A stretch of 64,000 bases of DNA from CATOSP01 sp965237775 (GTDB lineage Bacteria > Chloroflexota > Dehalococcoidia > Lucifugimonadales > UBA3495): NCBI GenBank assembly GCA_965237775.1, contig OZ250155.1, positions 744,001 through 808,000 on the forward strand. Reading direction: 5' to 3'. Every line of letters begins with the position of its first letter. The stretch's first letter is position 1. Both the position numbers and the translations under genes were made by a program. Positions 1 through 8,376 of this stretch are shown piece by piece. The notes beneath the pieces were generated by a model, which had not been told where the DNA came from, did not search any database, and saw only the letters and a list, made by a program, of their open reading frames with translations.

Positions 1-251
1 AAACCGAAGGTCCGTTCCACCGACGGCGGCTTGCCAGCCACCCATATCGCCAGCAGCGCCAAGCCTACCGCGCCCGCGTCCGTCAGCATGTGGCCAGCGT
101 CGGCCAACAACGACAAACTGTTGGCCAGCAAGCCTCCCACCACCTCGACCACCATGTATCCAACCAGGAGTCCAAGGGTGATGGTAAGCTGGCGCCGGCT
201 GACCGCGCGGCTATGTGCATGTCCGGTTGGACCCTCGATGTCCGTCACCAC
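1..251 (-). CDS. Cation diffusion facilitator (CzcD-like) transporter, N-terminal part
   Basis: Minus-strand reading frame running off the left edge of the window. The visible part reads V-T-D-I-E-G-P-T-G-H-A-H-S-R, then a hydrophobic helix (LGLLVGYMVVEVVGGLLANS) and the motif ADAGHMLTDAG. The H-x-x-x-D pair on the helix is the metal-binding signature of CDF transporters, which export Zn2+, Co2+ or Cd2+ in exchange for protons across the inner membrane. A His-containing N-terminus before the first helix is usual for the CzcD/ZitB group. An in-frame TAG (258-260) lies upstream; possible starts are TTG at 254, GTG at 251 and GTG at 248, of which GTG 251 is chosen without a decisive ribosome-binding site. 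The C-terminal two thirds are outside the window. Confidence 0.85.
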   Translation of the reverse strand, partial: MVTDIEGPTGHAHSRAVSRRQLTITLGLLVGYMVVEVVGGLLANSLSLLADAGHMLTDAGAVGLALLAIWVAGKPPSVERTFG

Positions 252-315
252 CAACAGCTACCCAAGCGGCTTCCGCGAGACTCACTCCTGTGAAGGAAGT
301 CTTTTGATGGGCCGC

Positions 316-975
316 CTATAGCTGGAAAGTCTTCTTCCAGATACCGGGCGAGCCTTCGGCGTGGGTCATCAGGTCGCGCATCCGGGGGTTGTCCGGGTTG
401 ATGTCTCGCTGGGCTTGCCAGGGATCCGTATCCGACACACCCTCGTGCTCAAATTCGTAGACCACCGCGTATTTGGGCTGCCCCCGGACTACCTTCCAGC
501 GGCGGCCCCGTATGCAGCCGGGCACCTTTTCGTAGTTGGGTACGTAGACTCCGCTGTACCAGCGGTTCCACTCGTCTTCGTTCTCCGGGGAGATGTCCAT
601 CCGCCCGATCTGGAGCGCCGGCGCCATATCGGCGCCCGCGACATTATCGTTCAGCGACGAAGGGTGGATCATCTCGTAGATGTTGTTGATGAAGTTGGTC
701 CCGATGATGCTGGGGCTGACGCGCGATCCCCATTCGGTGCGCGGACGGTTCTTGAAGGCGTCGGTCTCAATCACGGCGGGGCTTTCCAGTTCGTAGCAGG
801 CCAGGTGCTTCGGGCCGCTGCGGACTGCCTCATAGCGGGCGGCGTTCAGTATTCCGGGGACCGATACCAACTCTTTCAGGTGTTCCTCGTTGTACCAGGC
901 GTTGAAGTCGTCTTCCTTGTCCGCCGGGATGTCTGCCCAGACCATCATTAGAGCGGTGCCCTTCTTGTTAGCCAT
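316..975 (-). CDS. Tandem dimeric alpha/beta-barrel (EthD/Dabb-like) protein
   Basis: A 219-residue protein made of two similar halves. Each half starts with a strand and a W-Y-x-x-x-x pattern: WADIPADKEDDFNAWYNEEH at about residues 13-32 and MDISPENEDEWNRWYSGVYV at about 126-145. Both then have a VPG turn (SVPGIL, KVPGCI) and a Y-E-x-E strand (CYELES, VYEFEH). This is the ferredoxin-like dimeric barrel layout of small EthD, Dabb and ABM-type proteins, fused in tandem so one chain could form a pseudo-dimer. Such proteins are heme-independent monooxygenases, ring-cleavage auxiliaries or unknowns; no catalytic residue can be assigned here. The ATG start has a strong AGGAGG five bases upstream. 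It is probably cotranscribed with the CoA-transferase genes upstream of it, suggesting a role in breaking down the same substrate. Confidence 0.75.
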   Translation of the reverse strand: MANKKGTALMMVWADIPADKEDDFNAWYNEEHLKELVSVPGILNAARYEAVRSGPKHLACYELESPAVIETDAFKNRPRTEWGSRVSPSIIGTNFINNIYEMIHPSSLNDNVAGADMAPALQIGRMDISPENEDEWNRWYSGVYVPNYEKVPGCIRGRRWKVVRGQPKYAVVYEFEHEGVSDTDPWQAQRDINPDNPRMRDLMTHAEGSPGIWKKTFQL

Positions 976-1015
976 AGCTTCCTCCTGTCTGATTCTTTGA
1001 CTTGGATTCGCCAGT

Positions 1016-2266
1016 CTACCAGATCACTTTAGCTTCCTGAAGCGCCCTGACCTCTTCCAATGGTACGCCCAGGATGCCATGGAACACAGCGTCGTTGTCT
1101 TCTCCCAGAGATGGTGTCCAGCCATCCAGACGCGCCGGGGTCTCGGTGAAACGCCACGGCGGAGCGACACCTCGCTGCCGCCCCTTCTCAGGATGGGTTA
1201 TCTCCGGGAACGCGCCACGGGCCGCCAGATGCGGATCGGCCATCAGTTGGTCGGCGGACAGTGAAGGGAACGCCGCCACGCCCTCGGCTTGAAGCAAGTT
1301 GGTAGCTTCCCAGGGCGTCCGCTCCAGCGTCCACGCCTCGACCTTCCGGTCAAGTTCTTCCCGGTGGAGCCAGCGTTGATAGCCATCGCCAAAGGATGGC
1401 TCATTTGCCCAGGCGGGGTCTGCCAGAGCCCGGCGCAGGCATTGCCATTCGCGCTCGGTGGTTATGGCGATGCTGACCCAGGCATCCTCTCCGGCGCAAC
1501 GGTAGACTCCGTGGGGGGCAGCCGCGCCGTTTCCGTTTCCCTGGGGCGTCTGTTCTCGCCCATTCATGGCGAAATCCATGAGGGCCGGACCTATAAAAGC
1601 GGTTGCCACGTCCCGCACTGAAACGTCAAGGTGGATACCTCGGTCTTCCCCGGCTTCGCCAGCTTTCCCGTTACCAGCACGTTCCTTGGAGAACGGGACC
1701 TTGCCACACAGTGCCGCCACCGCGCACAACGCACCCATCAACCCTCCGGTATGGTCCATGGCGTGCCGCAGCTCCACAGGTGGGCCGTCGGGGTAGCCCG
1801 TCAGGTATCCCAGCCCGCCCGCCGCGGCGAACATGGGCGCGTATCCGGAATATCCCCTCTCCGGACCGGTCTGCCCGTTGGATGATAGGGACAGCATCAG
1901 CAAGTCTTCCTTGACCTCGCGAAGCCGGTCGAAACCTAGTCCCAGCCGTTCCAGGACGCCAGGACGGAAATTCTCCAGCACCAAATCGCTGACTCTTACG
2001 AGATCAAGTGCAAGCTCCACGGCTCTGGGTTCCTTAAGGTTCAGCGTCACCGAAAGTTTACTGGCGTTGACCTGTTCGAAGCTGGATGGGGGCTTGCCGT
2101 ACATGGTGTGGGGGCGGCGGGTTATATCCAACCGGGCGGAGCTTTCAATCTTGATTACCTGCGCGCCAAGTTCGGCCAGCATTAGCCCGGCAAAGGGACC
2201 TGCTGCGTGGACTGAGAAGTCCGCCACTCTAACCCCTGACAATGGACCTGTCTTCTCTCCAGCCAT
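1016..2266 (-). CDS. Family III CoA-transferase (CaiB/BaiF), Asp-bearing subunit, pair 1
   Basis: A 416-residue CaiB/BaiF-type CoA-transferase, the usual full length. It moves CoA between carboxylic acids through a covalent aspartyl-CoA thioester. Family marks seen: the N-terminal GVRVADFS...AGPFAGLMLAELGAQVIKIE nucleotide-fold segment, VLENFRPGVLERLG near residue 97, and the catalytic region RHAMDHTGGL, where Asp171 sits at the position of the formyl-CoA transferase nucleophile (Asp169). It starts five bases after the stop of the upstream paralogue (2272-3495), which lacks this aspartate, so the two probably form one heteromeric enzyme. The substrate is unknown; succinate, benzylsuccinate-like or other branched acids are possible. 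Confidence 0.88.
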   Translation of the reverse strand: MAGEKTGPLSGVRVADFSVHAAGPFAGLMLAELGAQVIKIESSARLDITRRPHTMYGKPPSSFEQVNASKLSVTLNLKEPRAVELALDLVRVSDLVLENFRPGVLERLGLGFDRLREVKEDLLMLSLSSNGQTGPERGYSGYAPMFAAAGGLGYLTGYPDGPPVELRHAMDHTGGLMGALCAVAALCGKVPFSKERAGNGKAGEAGEDRGIHLDVSVRDVATAFIGPALMDFAMNGREQTPQGNGNGAAAPHGVYRCAGEDAWVSIAITTEREWQCLRRALADPAWANEPSFGDGYQRWLHREELDRKVEAWTLERTPWEATNLLQAEGVAAFPSLSADQLMADPHLAARGAFPEITHPEKGRQRGVAPPWRFTETPARLDGWTPSLGEDNDAVFHGILGVPLEEVRALQEAKVIW

Positions 2267-2271
2267 GACCG

Positions 2272-3495
2272 TTAGACCACTCCTGCACGGGCCAATTCGA
2301 CGATGTCCATCGGGGAATATCCCAGTCCTTCGTAGACCGCCCGGTTGTGTTCCCCCAGAAGTGGAGCCCTCCCCAGTAGGTCAGGGCCGTCGCCAAACCG
2401 GAACGGCGGGCCGACATACTCCAAACGGCCCGCGGATGGGTGATCGACCTCCACGTATAAGCCCCGCTGCCGCTGTTGCTCGCTGTGAAAGACCTCACCG
2501 GGCGTTAAATAGGGGGCGAAGGGGACACCATGGGATTGGGCTTCGCGGTATAACCATTCCTTCGTATGCGCGCTGGACCACTCCCGCAGGTGGGCGTTGA
2601 TCTCTGGGCCGTATTCTCCGGGATTCTGAAATCTCTCGGCGGTCGCCCAATCCGGGTAGTCCAACATCCGCGCAAGGCTCTCCCACTGGCGTGGTTCCAG
2701 GGTTAGAAGTTCCACGTAGCCGTCCTGGGCCGGCAGGGTGCCTCCGACGCGGAAATAGCGGGAGGACCGGTCCTCGACGATCCCTTCGGCTTCGAGACGT
2801 TGGATGGGCACATAGCCAAGAGAGAGTTGGGCTTCTTGCATAGAGCAGTCTACTACCTGGCCGGACGCTCCGTTGTTGCGGGCAAATACCGCCGCAACGA
2901 TTCCCAAAGCGGCGGTGAGTCCGCCCTGATACGACCCCATCTGGCCACCCGCGGCCAACGGCGCGCGGTCCGGGAAGGTGTCCAGAGCCAGGCCGTTGGG
3001 CAGCAGGTAACCCTCACCTCCTGCATGAAACACGTTCACGTCGTAAGCACGGTAGCCGGCATACGGCCCCCAACTTCCGTAGGGAGTGACTGAGGCAATA
3101 ATGAGCGCCGGATTGCCGCTGGTCAACGTGCTTGATCCCAACCCCTGAGCCTCCAAGTCTGGAGTCTGGCGGTCATGGATCACCACGCCGGCGTTGGCTG
3201 CAAGTTGACCCAGCAGCGCTCTGCCCTGAGGGTCTTCCAGGTTCAGTGTAGTTCCGCGTTTGCCGGTGTTGAGATACAGGAACAACCCGCTGCGTTCGGA
3301 ATGAGGCGAGTCCCCTGGGAAAGGCCCTTGCCTCCTGGACGAATCGCCGGAACGTGGGGGTTCCACCTTGACCACGTCCGCGCCCAGCGACGCCAACAGC
3401 TTGCCGCAATAAGGCCCCGCCACGTTGTCGGCCACTTCCAGAACGGACAGCCCGTCCAAGGGACGTCGGCTATTGTTGGTCGCATCGAGGGTCAT
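2272..3495 (-). CDS. Family III CoA-transferase-like subunit without catalytic Asp, pair 1
   Basis: A 407-residue CaiB/BaiF family protein. The fold marks are present: GLSVLEVADNVAGPYCGKLL, GADVVKVEPP and the GDSSRR...SGLFLYLNTGKRG stretch typical of one branch of the family. In the catalytic segment (AAGGQMGSYQGGLTAAL, about residues 181-197) the nucleophilic Asp of active members is replaced by Ser188. It is translated just before the Asp-bearing paralogue 1016-2266, and the same order recurs in pair 2 (7137-8348, 5862-7091). Heteromeric enzymes of two CaiB-type subunits are known (for example BbsEF), so a regulatory or structural subunit is the best guess. Its ATG overlaps the stop of the retropepsin-like gene by four bases, meaning translational coupling. 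Confidence 0.85.
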   Translation of the reverse strand: MTLDATNNSRRPLDGLSVLEVADNVAGPYCGKLLASLGADVVKVEPPRSGDSSRRQGPFPGDSPHSERSGLFLYLNTGKRGTTLNLEDPQGRALLGQLAANAGVVIHDRQTPDLEAQGLGSSTLTSGNPALIIASVTPYGSWGPYAGYRAYDVNVFHAGGEGYLLPNGLALDTFPDRAPLAAGGQMGSYQGGLTAALGIVAAVFARNNGASGQVVDCSMQEAQLSLGYVPIQRLEAEGIVEDRSSRYFRVGGTLPAQDGYVELLTLEPRQWESLARMLDYPDWATAERFQNPGEYGPEINAHLREWSSAHTKEWLYREAQSHGVPFAPYLTPGEVFHSEQQRQRGLYVEVDHPSAGRLEYVGPPFRFGDGPDLLGRAPLLGEHNRAVYEGLGYSPMDIVELARAGVV

Positions 3496-3893
3496 GGGCG
3501 ATCAGGTCCAGACGGAGTTTCCTCCACCATAGTCAGCATGTACGGTGGACCGAGGTCTTCTTCCAGTACTTCCTCCAATTCCTCCGTGACAGGGTTCACC
3601 TTGAGACGCATGTCTTGGAGCATTTCGTAGCCCACCAGCGGGATAGGGGACGAGGCAACCATCCCCGCGAATCCTCTTCCACGAATATTTCCCCTGATGA
3701 GATAAGTGTCCAGTTCCACTCGCCCTGTGGCGGTCATAAAGGTCCTCTTCCCATCGATAATCGTCTCCAGCCCTAGTGTCTCTATCTCCTCCATTGGGAG
3801 ACCCATGAGGGCAGCTCCCGTATCAACAAAAAACGTGTATTGCTTCGTGCCCAACGGCCCGAAGATAGTCCCATCTACGAATGTCCGTCCCAT
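3492..3893 (-). CDS. Retropepsin-like aspartic protease domain protein
   Basis: A small protein of 133 residues. After a short strand (VDGTIFGPLG) comes FFVDTGAALMGLP, with Asp24-Thr25-Gly26 as the D-T-G active-site triad of clan AA aspartic proteases. A second psi loop follows near residue 88 (IPLVGYEMLQDMRLKVNP), resembling the usual LLG-x-x-x-L-x-x-x-x-hydrophobic end of single-domain retropepsins. Such proteins need to dimerise to form a complete active site. It is coupled by an ATGA overlap to the CoA-transferase genes downstream and lies 17 bases after the dehydratase gene. Its role in that operon is unknown. Two relatives with D24 at the same position lie inside the ATP synthase operon (28296-28730, 28798-29178). 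Confidence 0.75.
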   Translation of the reverse strand: MGRTFVDGTIFGPLGTKQYTFFVDTGAALMGLPMEEIETLGLETIIDGKRTFMTATGRVELDTYLIRGNIRGRGFAGMVASSPIPLVGYEMLQDMRLKVNPVTEELEEVLEEDLGPPYMLTMVEETPSGPDRP

Positions 3894-3910
3894 ATCCCGT
3901 CCCCTCCGGG

Positions 3911-5143
3911 TTACACCGGCAAGATCGGCGGGGCGTTCTCGTCTCCGGGGGCGTCCCGGAGGAAATTACCGCTGCCGTCGGTGAACCAGGGAATCCTCGG
4001 GTCTCGGGAGGGCAACATGACCGTCGCGTAACCTGGGGCGGTTACCTCCCCCCGCTGGTTTTCAGCCCAGATCTCCAGGTCAACCAATGGAGCGTCGCCG
4101 CTTAGGTATTTGCGCACCACCTTCCCCTTGCACCACTGAGTGTCCCCGTACACGTTGAATCGGCGGCACTCGACACGGAGACGCTTCAGGAACGCGTCGT
4201 CACCCATCCAGTTGGTCAGGAGCGTCCCCATCCAGGATACTCTCTGCGGCCCGTAGTCATACGCTCCGGGAACGCCGACAGCCTCGGCCACCGAGTCGCG
4301 CAGATGGCCGATGCCGGTGTATTCCAGCCCGCCGCCGGCCTCCGGGTTGCGGAAAAAGTGGTCCGGGTGTCGCATGGCCTCCCGCAACAAGACCCCGTGG
4401 GCGCTGGACCTGCCGGTGCCAACCAGGAAAGCGCTAACGTCTTGCAAGGACAGGGGACCGCGGACTATGGGCTCGATCTCCTCTCCCACCAGGGTATCTT
4501 CCCAGTAGCGCGGTTGGCCGCCTCGCGCCGTTTCGTTTAACACCTGTTGGTCGATGGCCTCAAGCTCGTCGGGTTCGTAGTGGTGGCGGCGAGGCACATC
4601 GGCGTACTTTCCACTCTCTCTGGAGGCGCGCCGCTGGTGGCGTGTGCACCACCCAACAACACGGGCAAGCGTCTCGTCCCGCTGGTTGGTGTAGATCGTC
4701 TCCACGTATTGGATGACCAACGTGGCGGAGTAACGGCTTTGCTTCTCCTGTACGTCCAAGACCCTCTCCACGCAGTTCACCGCATCGCCGGGGCGAAGCA
4801 CACGGAAGAACTCCCAGTCATTCCCCGCAAAGAAGCCGTGGACACCGGGCAGACCCCAACGAGTCCTGCCCGACCAGTGGCGCATGTATGGCGCACAGGG
4901 GTGGCCTATCACGGAGCCGTACTTGGAATAGGCCGCGTACTCCAGGTCCCGGAACAGGGGATTGGCGTCGCCGATGCCGTTAGCGAAGTTGATCAGCGCG
5001 CCCAGGGAGGCGTCCCGGGTGAACTGCTCCGTCCGCAGCCTCATCCCGATCATCGCCTTGGCCTTGTCGATGGACTCCTGCGATATGTCTTCCACTTCGG
5101 GGAGGGTGTCGGTTACTTGTTCTCGTTCGTTCTGCTGTGTCAT
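3911..5143 (-). CDS. Double-hotdog acyl dehydratase (FAS1-type N domain plus MaoC-like C domain)
   Basis: About 410 residues. The N-terminal half (SIDKAKAMIGMRLRTEQFTRDASLGALINFANGIGDANPLF, given here only as a landmark around residues 22-62) resembles the MaoC-dehydratase N-terminal (FAS1-like) domain, with WEFFRVLRPGDAVNCVERV as a hotdog strand-turn. The C-terminal half (PRYWEDTLVGEEIEPIVRGPLS...DVSAFLVGTGRSSAHG) resembles a second MaoC-type hotdog, ending with YATVMLPSRDP. These proteins hydrate enoyl-CoAs or dehydrate 3-hydroxyacyl-CoAs. The start is taken as ATG 5143 and not the upstream 5215, because GAGG sits nine bases before it and the longer version would overlap the neighbouring gene. 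Context with CoA-transferases supports a role in breaking down an acyl-CoA. Confidence 0.8.
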   Translation of the reverse strand: MTQQNEREQVTDTLPEVEDISQESIDKAKAMIGMRLRTEQFTRDASLGALINFANGIGDANPLFRDLEYAAYSKYGSVIGHPCAPYMRHWSGRTRWGLPGVHGFFAGNDWEFFRVLRPGDAVNCVERVLDVQEKQSRYSATLVIQYVETIYTNQRDETLARVVGWCTRHQRRASRESGKYADVPRRHHYEPDELEAIDQQVLNETARGGQPRYWEDTLVGEEIEPIVRGPLSLQDVSAFLVGTGRSSAHGVLLREAMRHPDHFFRNPEAGGGLEYTGIGHLRDSVAEAVGVPGAYDYGPQRVSWMGTLLTNWMGDDAFLKRLRVECRRFNVYGDTQWCKGKVVRKYLSGDAPLVDLEIWAENQRGEVTAPGYATVMLPSRDPRIPWFTDGSGNFLRDAPGDENAPPILPV

Positions 5144-5154
5144 GGGCATAGACC

Positions 5155-5526
5155 TCACGGTGAATTGGTCAAAGGGTCTAGAACGTTTATCACAAACACT
5201 GGCATCAAGAACCACATCTGAGCGCCTAGATTAAACAGCGGTCCGTCAGCCAATTGTCTACCGCTAACATAAGTGGTCTGCCGTATAATTCTCACCACGC
5301 CGACAAACACTGCCCAGTAATGGCCAAATACGATCCCAACCATGACTAATTTTAGGCCCTGAAGGAATGTCAAGAGGTCCACCTTAGATCCTTGAACGCT
5401 AGATAGCCAGAGCTTGGAAAAGAAGTCAATACTAAGTCGAAGATCGGCCTGAAAGAGCACGACAGCAAGGGTGGCCGTCGCCAAGGTGAAAATTACGAGG
5501 GATTGGTTTTGACGGTTTGAATTCAT
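5155..5526 (-). CDS. Small membrane protein of unknown function
   Basis: About 123 residues from ATG 5526, which overlaps the stop of the upstream gene as ATGA, indicating coupling. Three hydrophobic stretches can be seen: LVIFTLATATLAVVLFQADL near residues 10-29, GLKLVMVGIVFGHYWAVFVGVV around 58-79, and FLMPVFVINVL near the end. No known motif was recognised. The base composition is visibly poorer in G+C than the flanking metabolic genes, so this two-gene unit may have been acquired separately. No function is proposed. Confidence 0.6.
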   Translation of the reverse strand: MNSNRQNQSLVIFTLATATLAVVLFQADLRLSIDFFSKLWLSSVQGSKVDLLTFLQGLKLVMVGIVFGHYWAVFVGVVRIIRQTTYVSGRQLADGPLFNLGAQMWFLMPVFVINVLDPLTNSP

Positions 5527-5807
5527 CCCCGCCAACCGCTCTGTCGGGTCGATATCCAAATTACGAATCCTAACGCGACGAAGAACAGACTGATCATTAT
5601 AGCCAACAAATAGCTCTCAGGCGCAATATTACCCCACTGGGGCAACAACGCCACCGACCAGATAATGGCAAAGGTCAAAACCGCGTATGTGATCAAGATT
5701 GCTCTCCGATAAACTCTGCCCGGATTGACTTTGATACTTTTCTTGCACATGATCTGTCTCAAGATTGGCACCTCCGAAGCACTGTCGTTGGCCCGGGGAT
5801 CGGACAT
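5523..5807 (-). CDS. Small two-helix membrane protein of unknown function
   Basis: 94 residues with a polar, basic N-terminus (about residues 1-34) followed by two hydrophobic helices: AILITYAVLTFAIIWSVALL and YLLAIMISLFFVALGFVIWI, joined by a short loop (PQWGNIAPES). It ends WISTRQSGWRG and its stop overlaps the start of the next membrane protein gene (5155-5526), so the two are very likely cotranscribed and may act together. The exact start is uncertain: another Met lies at residue 20. No family was recognised. Confidence 0.55.
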   Translation of the reverse strand: MSDPRANDSASEVPILRQIMCKKSIKVNPGRVYRRAILITYAVLTFAIIWSVALLPQWGNIAPESYLLAIMISLFFVALGFVIWISTRQSGWRG

Positions 5808-5861
5808 GAAGGTTCGAGGCGTCGCCTGTTGACATCGGTCATTCCTGCCCCCTCTCTTACG

Positions 5862-7091
5862 TTACCAGAGTATTTGGGCGTCTTCCAAACGCTTGATTTC
5901 ATCTTCGGCCAAGCCTAGTAGCCCGCCAAACACCTGCTCGTTATGCTGCCCCAGCGTAGGAGCATGGCTGCGTATCGCCGGGGGCGTCTTCTCCAGGTTC
6001 CACATCAGGTTGAAGATCGGCTCCACCCCCAGGGAAGGATGCTCGATCTCATGGTAAAGTCCCCGTTCCTGGTTGTGCCGGTCATAGAGGCGTTCTTCGG
6101 CGTCCATTACGGGAATCGCCGCCACGCCGTGGGATTGCAATAACTCGGTGATCTCCCAGGCGTCGCGCTGGGAAGTCCATTCTGACAATTGGACGTCCAA
6201 TTCTTGCCGGTGCCGGTGCCTCTGGTAGCGGCTGGCGAACCGGTCTTCGGTAGTCCAATCCGGCGACCCCATTGCCATCGCCAGACCCCTCCACTCCTCA
6301 TCGTTCGCAACCGCAATGGACACCCACCGGTCTTCGCCCTGACAAAGATAGTTGCCGTAAGGGGCCATCGTCGGGTCGTAGTTGCCCCTGGGGCCCAATA
6401 CACGGCCGGTTGCCTCGTACTCCATGAGACCCGCGCCCATGGTGGCGACGGTCGCCCGCAGCATGGACAGGTCGACGTACTGGCCGCGTCCTGTTCTTCG
6501 CCGCTGGTGCAGGGCCGCAACCGTTGCGAAGACCGCGTGCAACGCGCCGCTGATATCGGCGTAAGCGTGTTTCAGTCCCAGGGGCCGTTCTCCTTCGTAG
6601 CCAAGGGTGCTGTCCAAGCCTGCCATCGCGCCGATCGACGGAGCATAGGCCCGCAGATCACGCAGGGGCCCGGTTTGGCCGTGGGAGGAGATGGACACCA
6701 TGACGATGTCCTCCTTGATTGCCTTAAGGTCTTGGTAGCCCAGCCCCAAGCGGGCCATCACTCCAGGGGAGAAGTTCTCCAGCACCACGTCGCAATGCGC
6801 GGCCAACCTCTTTGCCAGTTCCACCGCCTCTTCGTGGTTGGTGTTTAGCGTGACACTGAGCTTACCCCGGTTCACGTTGTGAAACATGGGGTGCTGCTCT
6901 GGGTCGCGTTCCGTGCCGATGATGGGGCGTCCCTGGCGCATGTAGTCCAGCCGTTGCCGGGTCTCCACCTTGATGACCTCGGCCCCCATATCAGCTAGCA
7001 CCATGCCCGGTATGGCCCCGGCCAGCACCCAGCCGAAGTCCAATACCCGGTAACCGGCCAATGGCCCCCTATTTTGCGGCTGTTCTTGCAA
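5862..7091 (-). CDS. Family III CoA-transferase (CaiB/BaiF), Asp-bearing subunit, pair 2
   Basis: 409 residues, full length for the family. Family marks are YRVLDFGWVLAGAIPGMVLADMG near the N-terminus, GAEVIKVE, NRGKLSVTLN, VVLENFSPGVMARLGLG and the catalytic segment KHAYADISGALHA, in which Asp179 aligns with the nucleophile of active family members. It closely resembles the pair 1 enzyme at 1016-2266 in motif layout. Translation appears to begin at TTG 7091, with AGGAC about nine bases upstream. It lies 45 bases after its partner gene (7137-8348), which lacks the aspartate. The likely reaction is CoA transfer to or from a carboxylic acid. Confidence 0.86.
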   Translation of the reverse strand: MQEQPQNRGPLAGYRVLDFGWVLAGAIPGMVLADMGAEVIKVETRQRLDYMRQGRPIIGTERDPEQHPMFHNVNRGKLSVTLNTNHEEAVELAKRLAAHCDVVLENFSPGVMARLGLGYQDLKAIKEDIVMVSISSHGQTGPLRDLRAYAPSIGAMAGLDSTLGYEGERPLGLKHAYADISGALHAVFATVAALHQRRRTGRGQYVDLSMLRATVATMGAGLMEYEATGRVLGPRGNYDPTMAPYGNYLCQGEDRWVSIAVANDEEWRGLAMAMGSPDWTTEDRFASRYQRHRHRQELDVQLSEWTSQRDAWEITELLQSHGVAAIPVMDAEERLYDRHNQERGLYHEIEHPSLGVEPIFNLMWNLEKTPPAIRSHAPTLGQHNEQVFGGLLGLAEDEIKRLEDAQILW

Positions 7092-7136
7092 GAGATTTCG
7101 TCCTATGCGAGGGACAACTTGGCTTATCAGGGAAGC

Positions 7137-8348
7137 TTAGATGATTCCGGTCTGGTAAAGGGCGACCAGTTGCTCGCGGGTGAACCCCAACTCACCGGTA
7201 TAAATCTCTTCGTTGTGCTGGCCGAGATGAGGAGCGGGTGAGGCCGAGTATGCAGTTGCATCTGCCAACGTGTAAGGCGGACCGGGAAACGACATCGGCC
7301 CGGTGTGTTCCTTATCGATCTCCTCGAACCAGCCCTCCAGGCTGGGATCGTTCCGCACTTCGTCGAAGCCCCGCACCGGTCCCAGAGGGATGCGGTGCTC
7401 CATGGCCATCTCCAGAAGCTCGGCCTTGGTGTGCTCCAGCAACCACTCTTCCATGTAGCCGTCAATCTCGTCGGCGTACTCGTTGTTCATCACCGTTCGA
7501 TTGGTGAAGCGCGGGTCCCTGGACCACTCGGGGCTATCCATCAATTCCAGTAGCTTGCGCCACTGTCTCCCCTCCGGCGAACCGGCGAAGATGTAGCCGT
7601 CCTTGCACCGCAGAATGCAGTTGGGATACGGGAAGTCCATGGAGTGGTGCCCGGTGCGGCGGGTCACGCGCCACTCGTAAACCGCCATCAACGCCTCGGG
7701 GCCGTTGTAGACACCGGACATGGTCTCGACTTCAGCGATGTCAATGTGTTGCCCGTCGGTACCGGAAGTGTCGCGCGCCAAAAGCGCCATCAACACCGAG
7801 GACGCCGCAGCCATGCCGGCGAAGTAACCGACCTGGGCAGTCCCGAAGGTCAGCGGCGGCCTGCCAGCCGACCCGAGACCCTGACAAATTCCTCCGGCGG
7901 CGGCCAGGTTGATGTCGTAAGCCTTGTAGTATTTGTAGGGGCCGGTGAGTCCGAACGGTGTTATAGAGGCCATGACCAGGCCGGGGTTAATTAGACCAAG
8001 AGCCTCGTAGGTCTGACCTACCCGGTCCATCTCCCGGGGGTGCAGGTTGTGGACCACCGCGTCGGACCGGGCCACCAGGTCTTCAAGAATTCCCTTGCCC
8101 GTGGGGGTGGCGAGGTCCAGGGTCAGACCCTTCTTATTGGAGTTGAGGTACAGGAAGAGACCGCTCCGTTCCTGGTGGGGGTCGTCGTTCAGGAACGGGC
8201 CGTAGCCCCGGGAGCTGTCGCCGGTAGCCGGAGGCTCGATCTTCGTTACTCGTGCGCCCATGTCGGCCAGCAACTTGCCGCAGTAGGGCGCGGAGATGCC
8301 GTTGCCGATCTCCAGAACTCTAACGTCGGCCAGCAAATCGTAGGTCAT
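7137..8348 (-). CDS. Family III CoA-transferase-like subunit without catalytic Asp, pair 2
   Basis: 403 residues from ATG 8348. It shares the GDSSRGYGPF...ERSGLFLYLNSNKKGLTLDL block with the pair 1 subunit at 2272-3495, placing both in the same branch of the CaiB/BaiF family. In the catalytic segment (LTFGTAQVGYFAGMAAA) Gly174 stands where active members have Asp. ATG 8348 is chosen over the in-frame start at 8393 because the extra residues are not family-like and would overlap the phosphatase gene; no good ribosome-binding site was seen for either. It is followed by the Asp-bearing partner 5862-7091, so a two-subunit enzyme is inferred. Confidence 0.84.
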   Translation of the reverse strand: MTYDLLADVRVLEIGNGISAPYCGKLLADMGARVTKIEPPATGDSSRGYGPFLNDDPHQERSGLFLYLNSNKKGLTLDLATPTGKGILEDLVARSDAVVHNLHPREMDRVGQTYEALGLINPGLVMASITPFGLTGPYKYYKAYDINLAAAGGICQGLGSAGRPPLTFGTAQVGYFAGMAAASSVLMALLARDTSGTDGQHIDIAEVETMSGVYNGPEALMAVYEWRVTRRTGHHSMDFPYPNCILRCKDGYIFAGSPEGRQWRKLLELMDSPEWSRDPRFTNRTVMNNEYADEIDGYMEEWLLEHTKAELLEMAMEHRIPLGPVRGFDEVRNDPSLEGWFEEIDKEHTGPMSFPGPPYTLADATAYSASPAPHLGQHNEEIYTGELGFTREQLVALYQTGII

Positions 8349-8376
8349 GACAAACAGTCCGGCAACAGCATATTCA

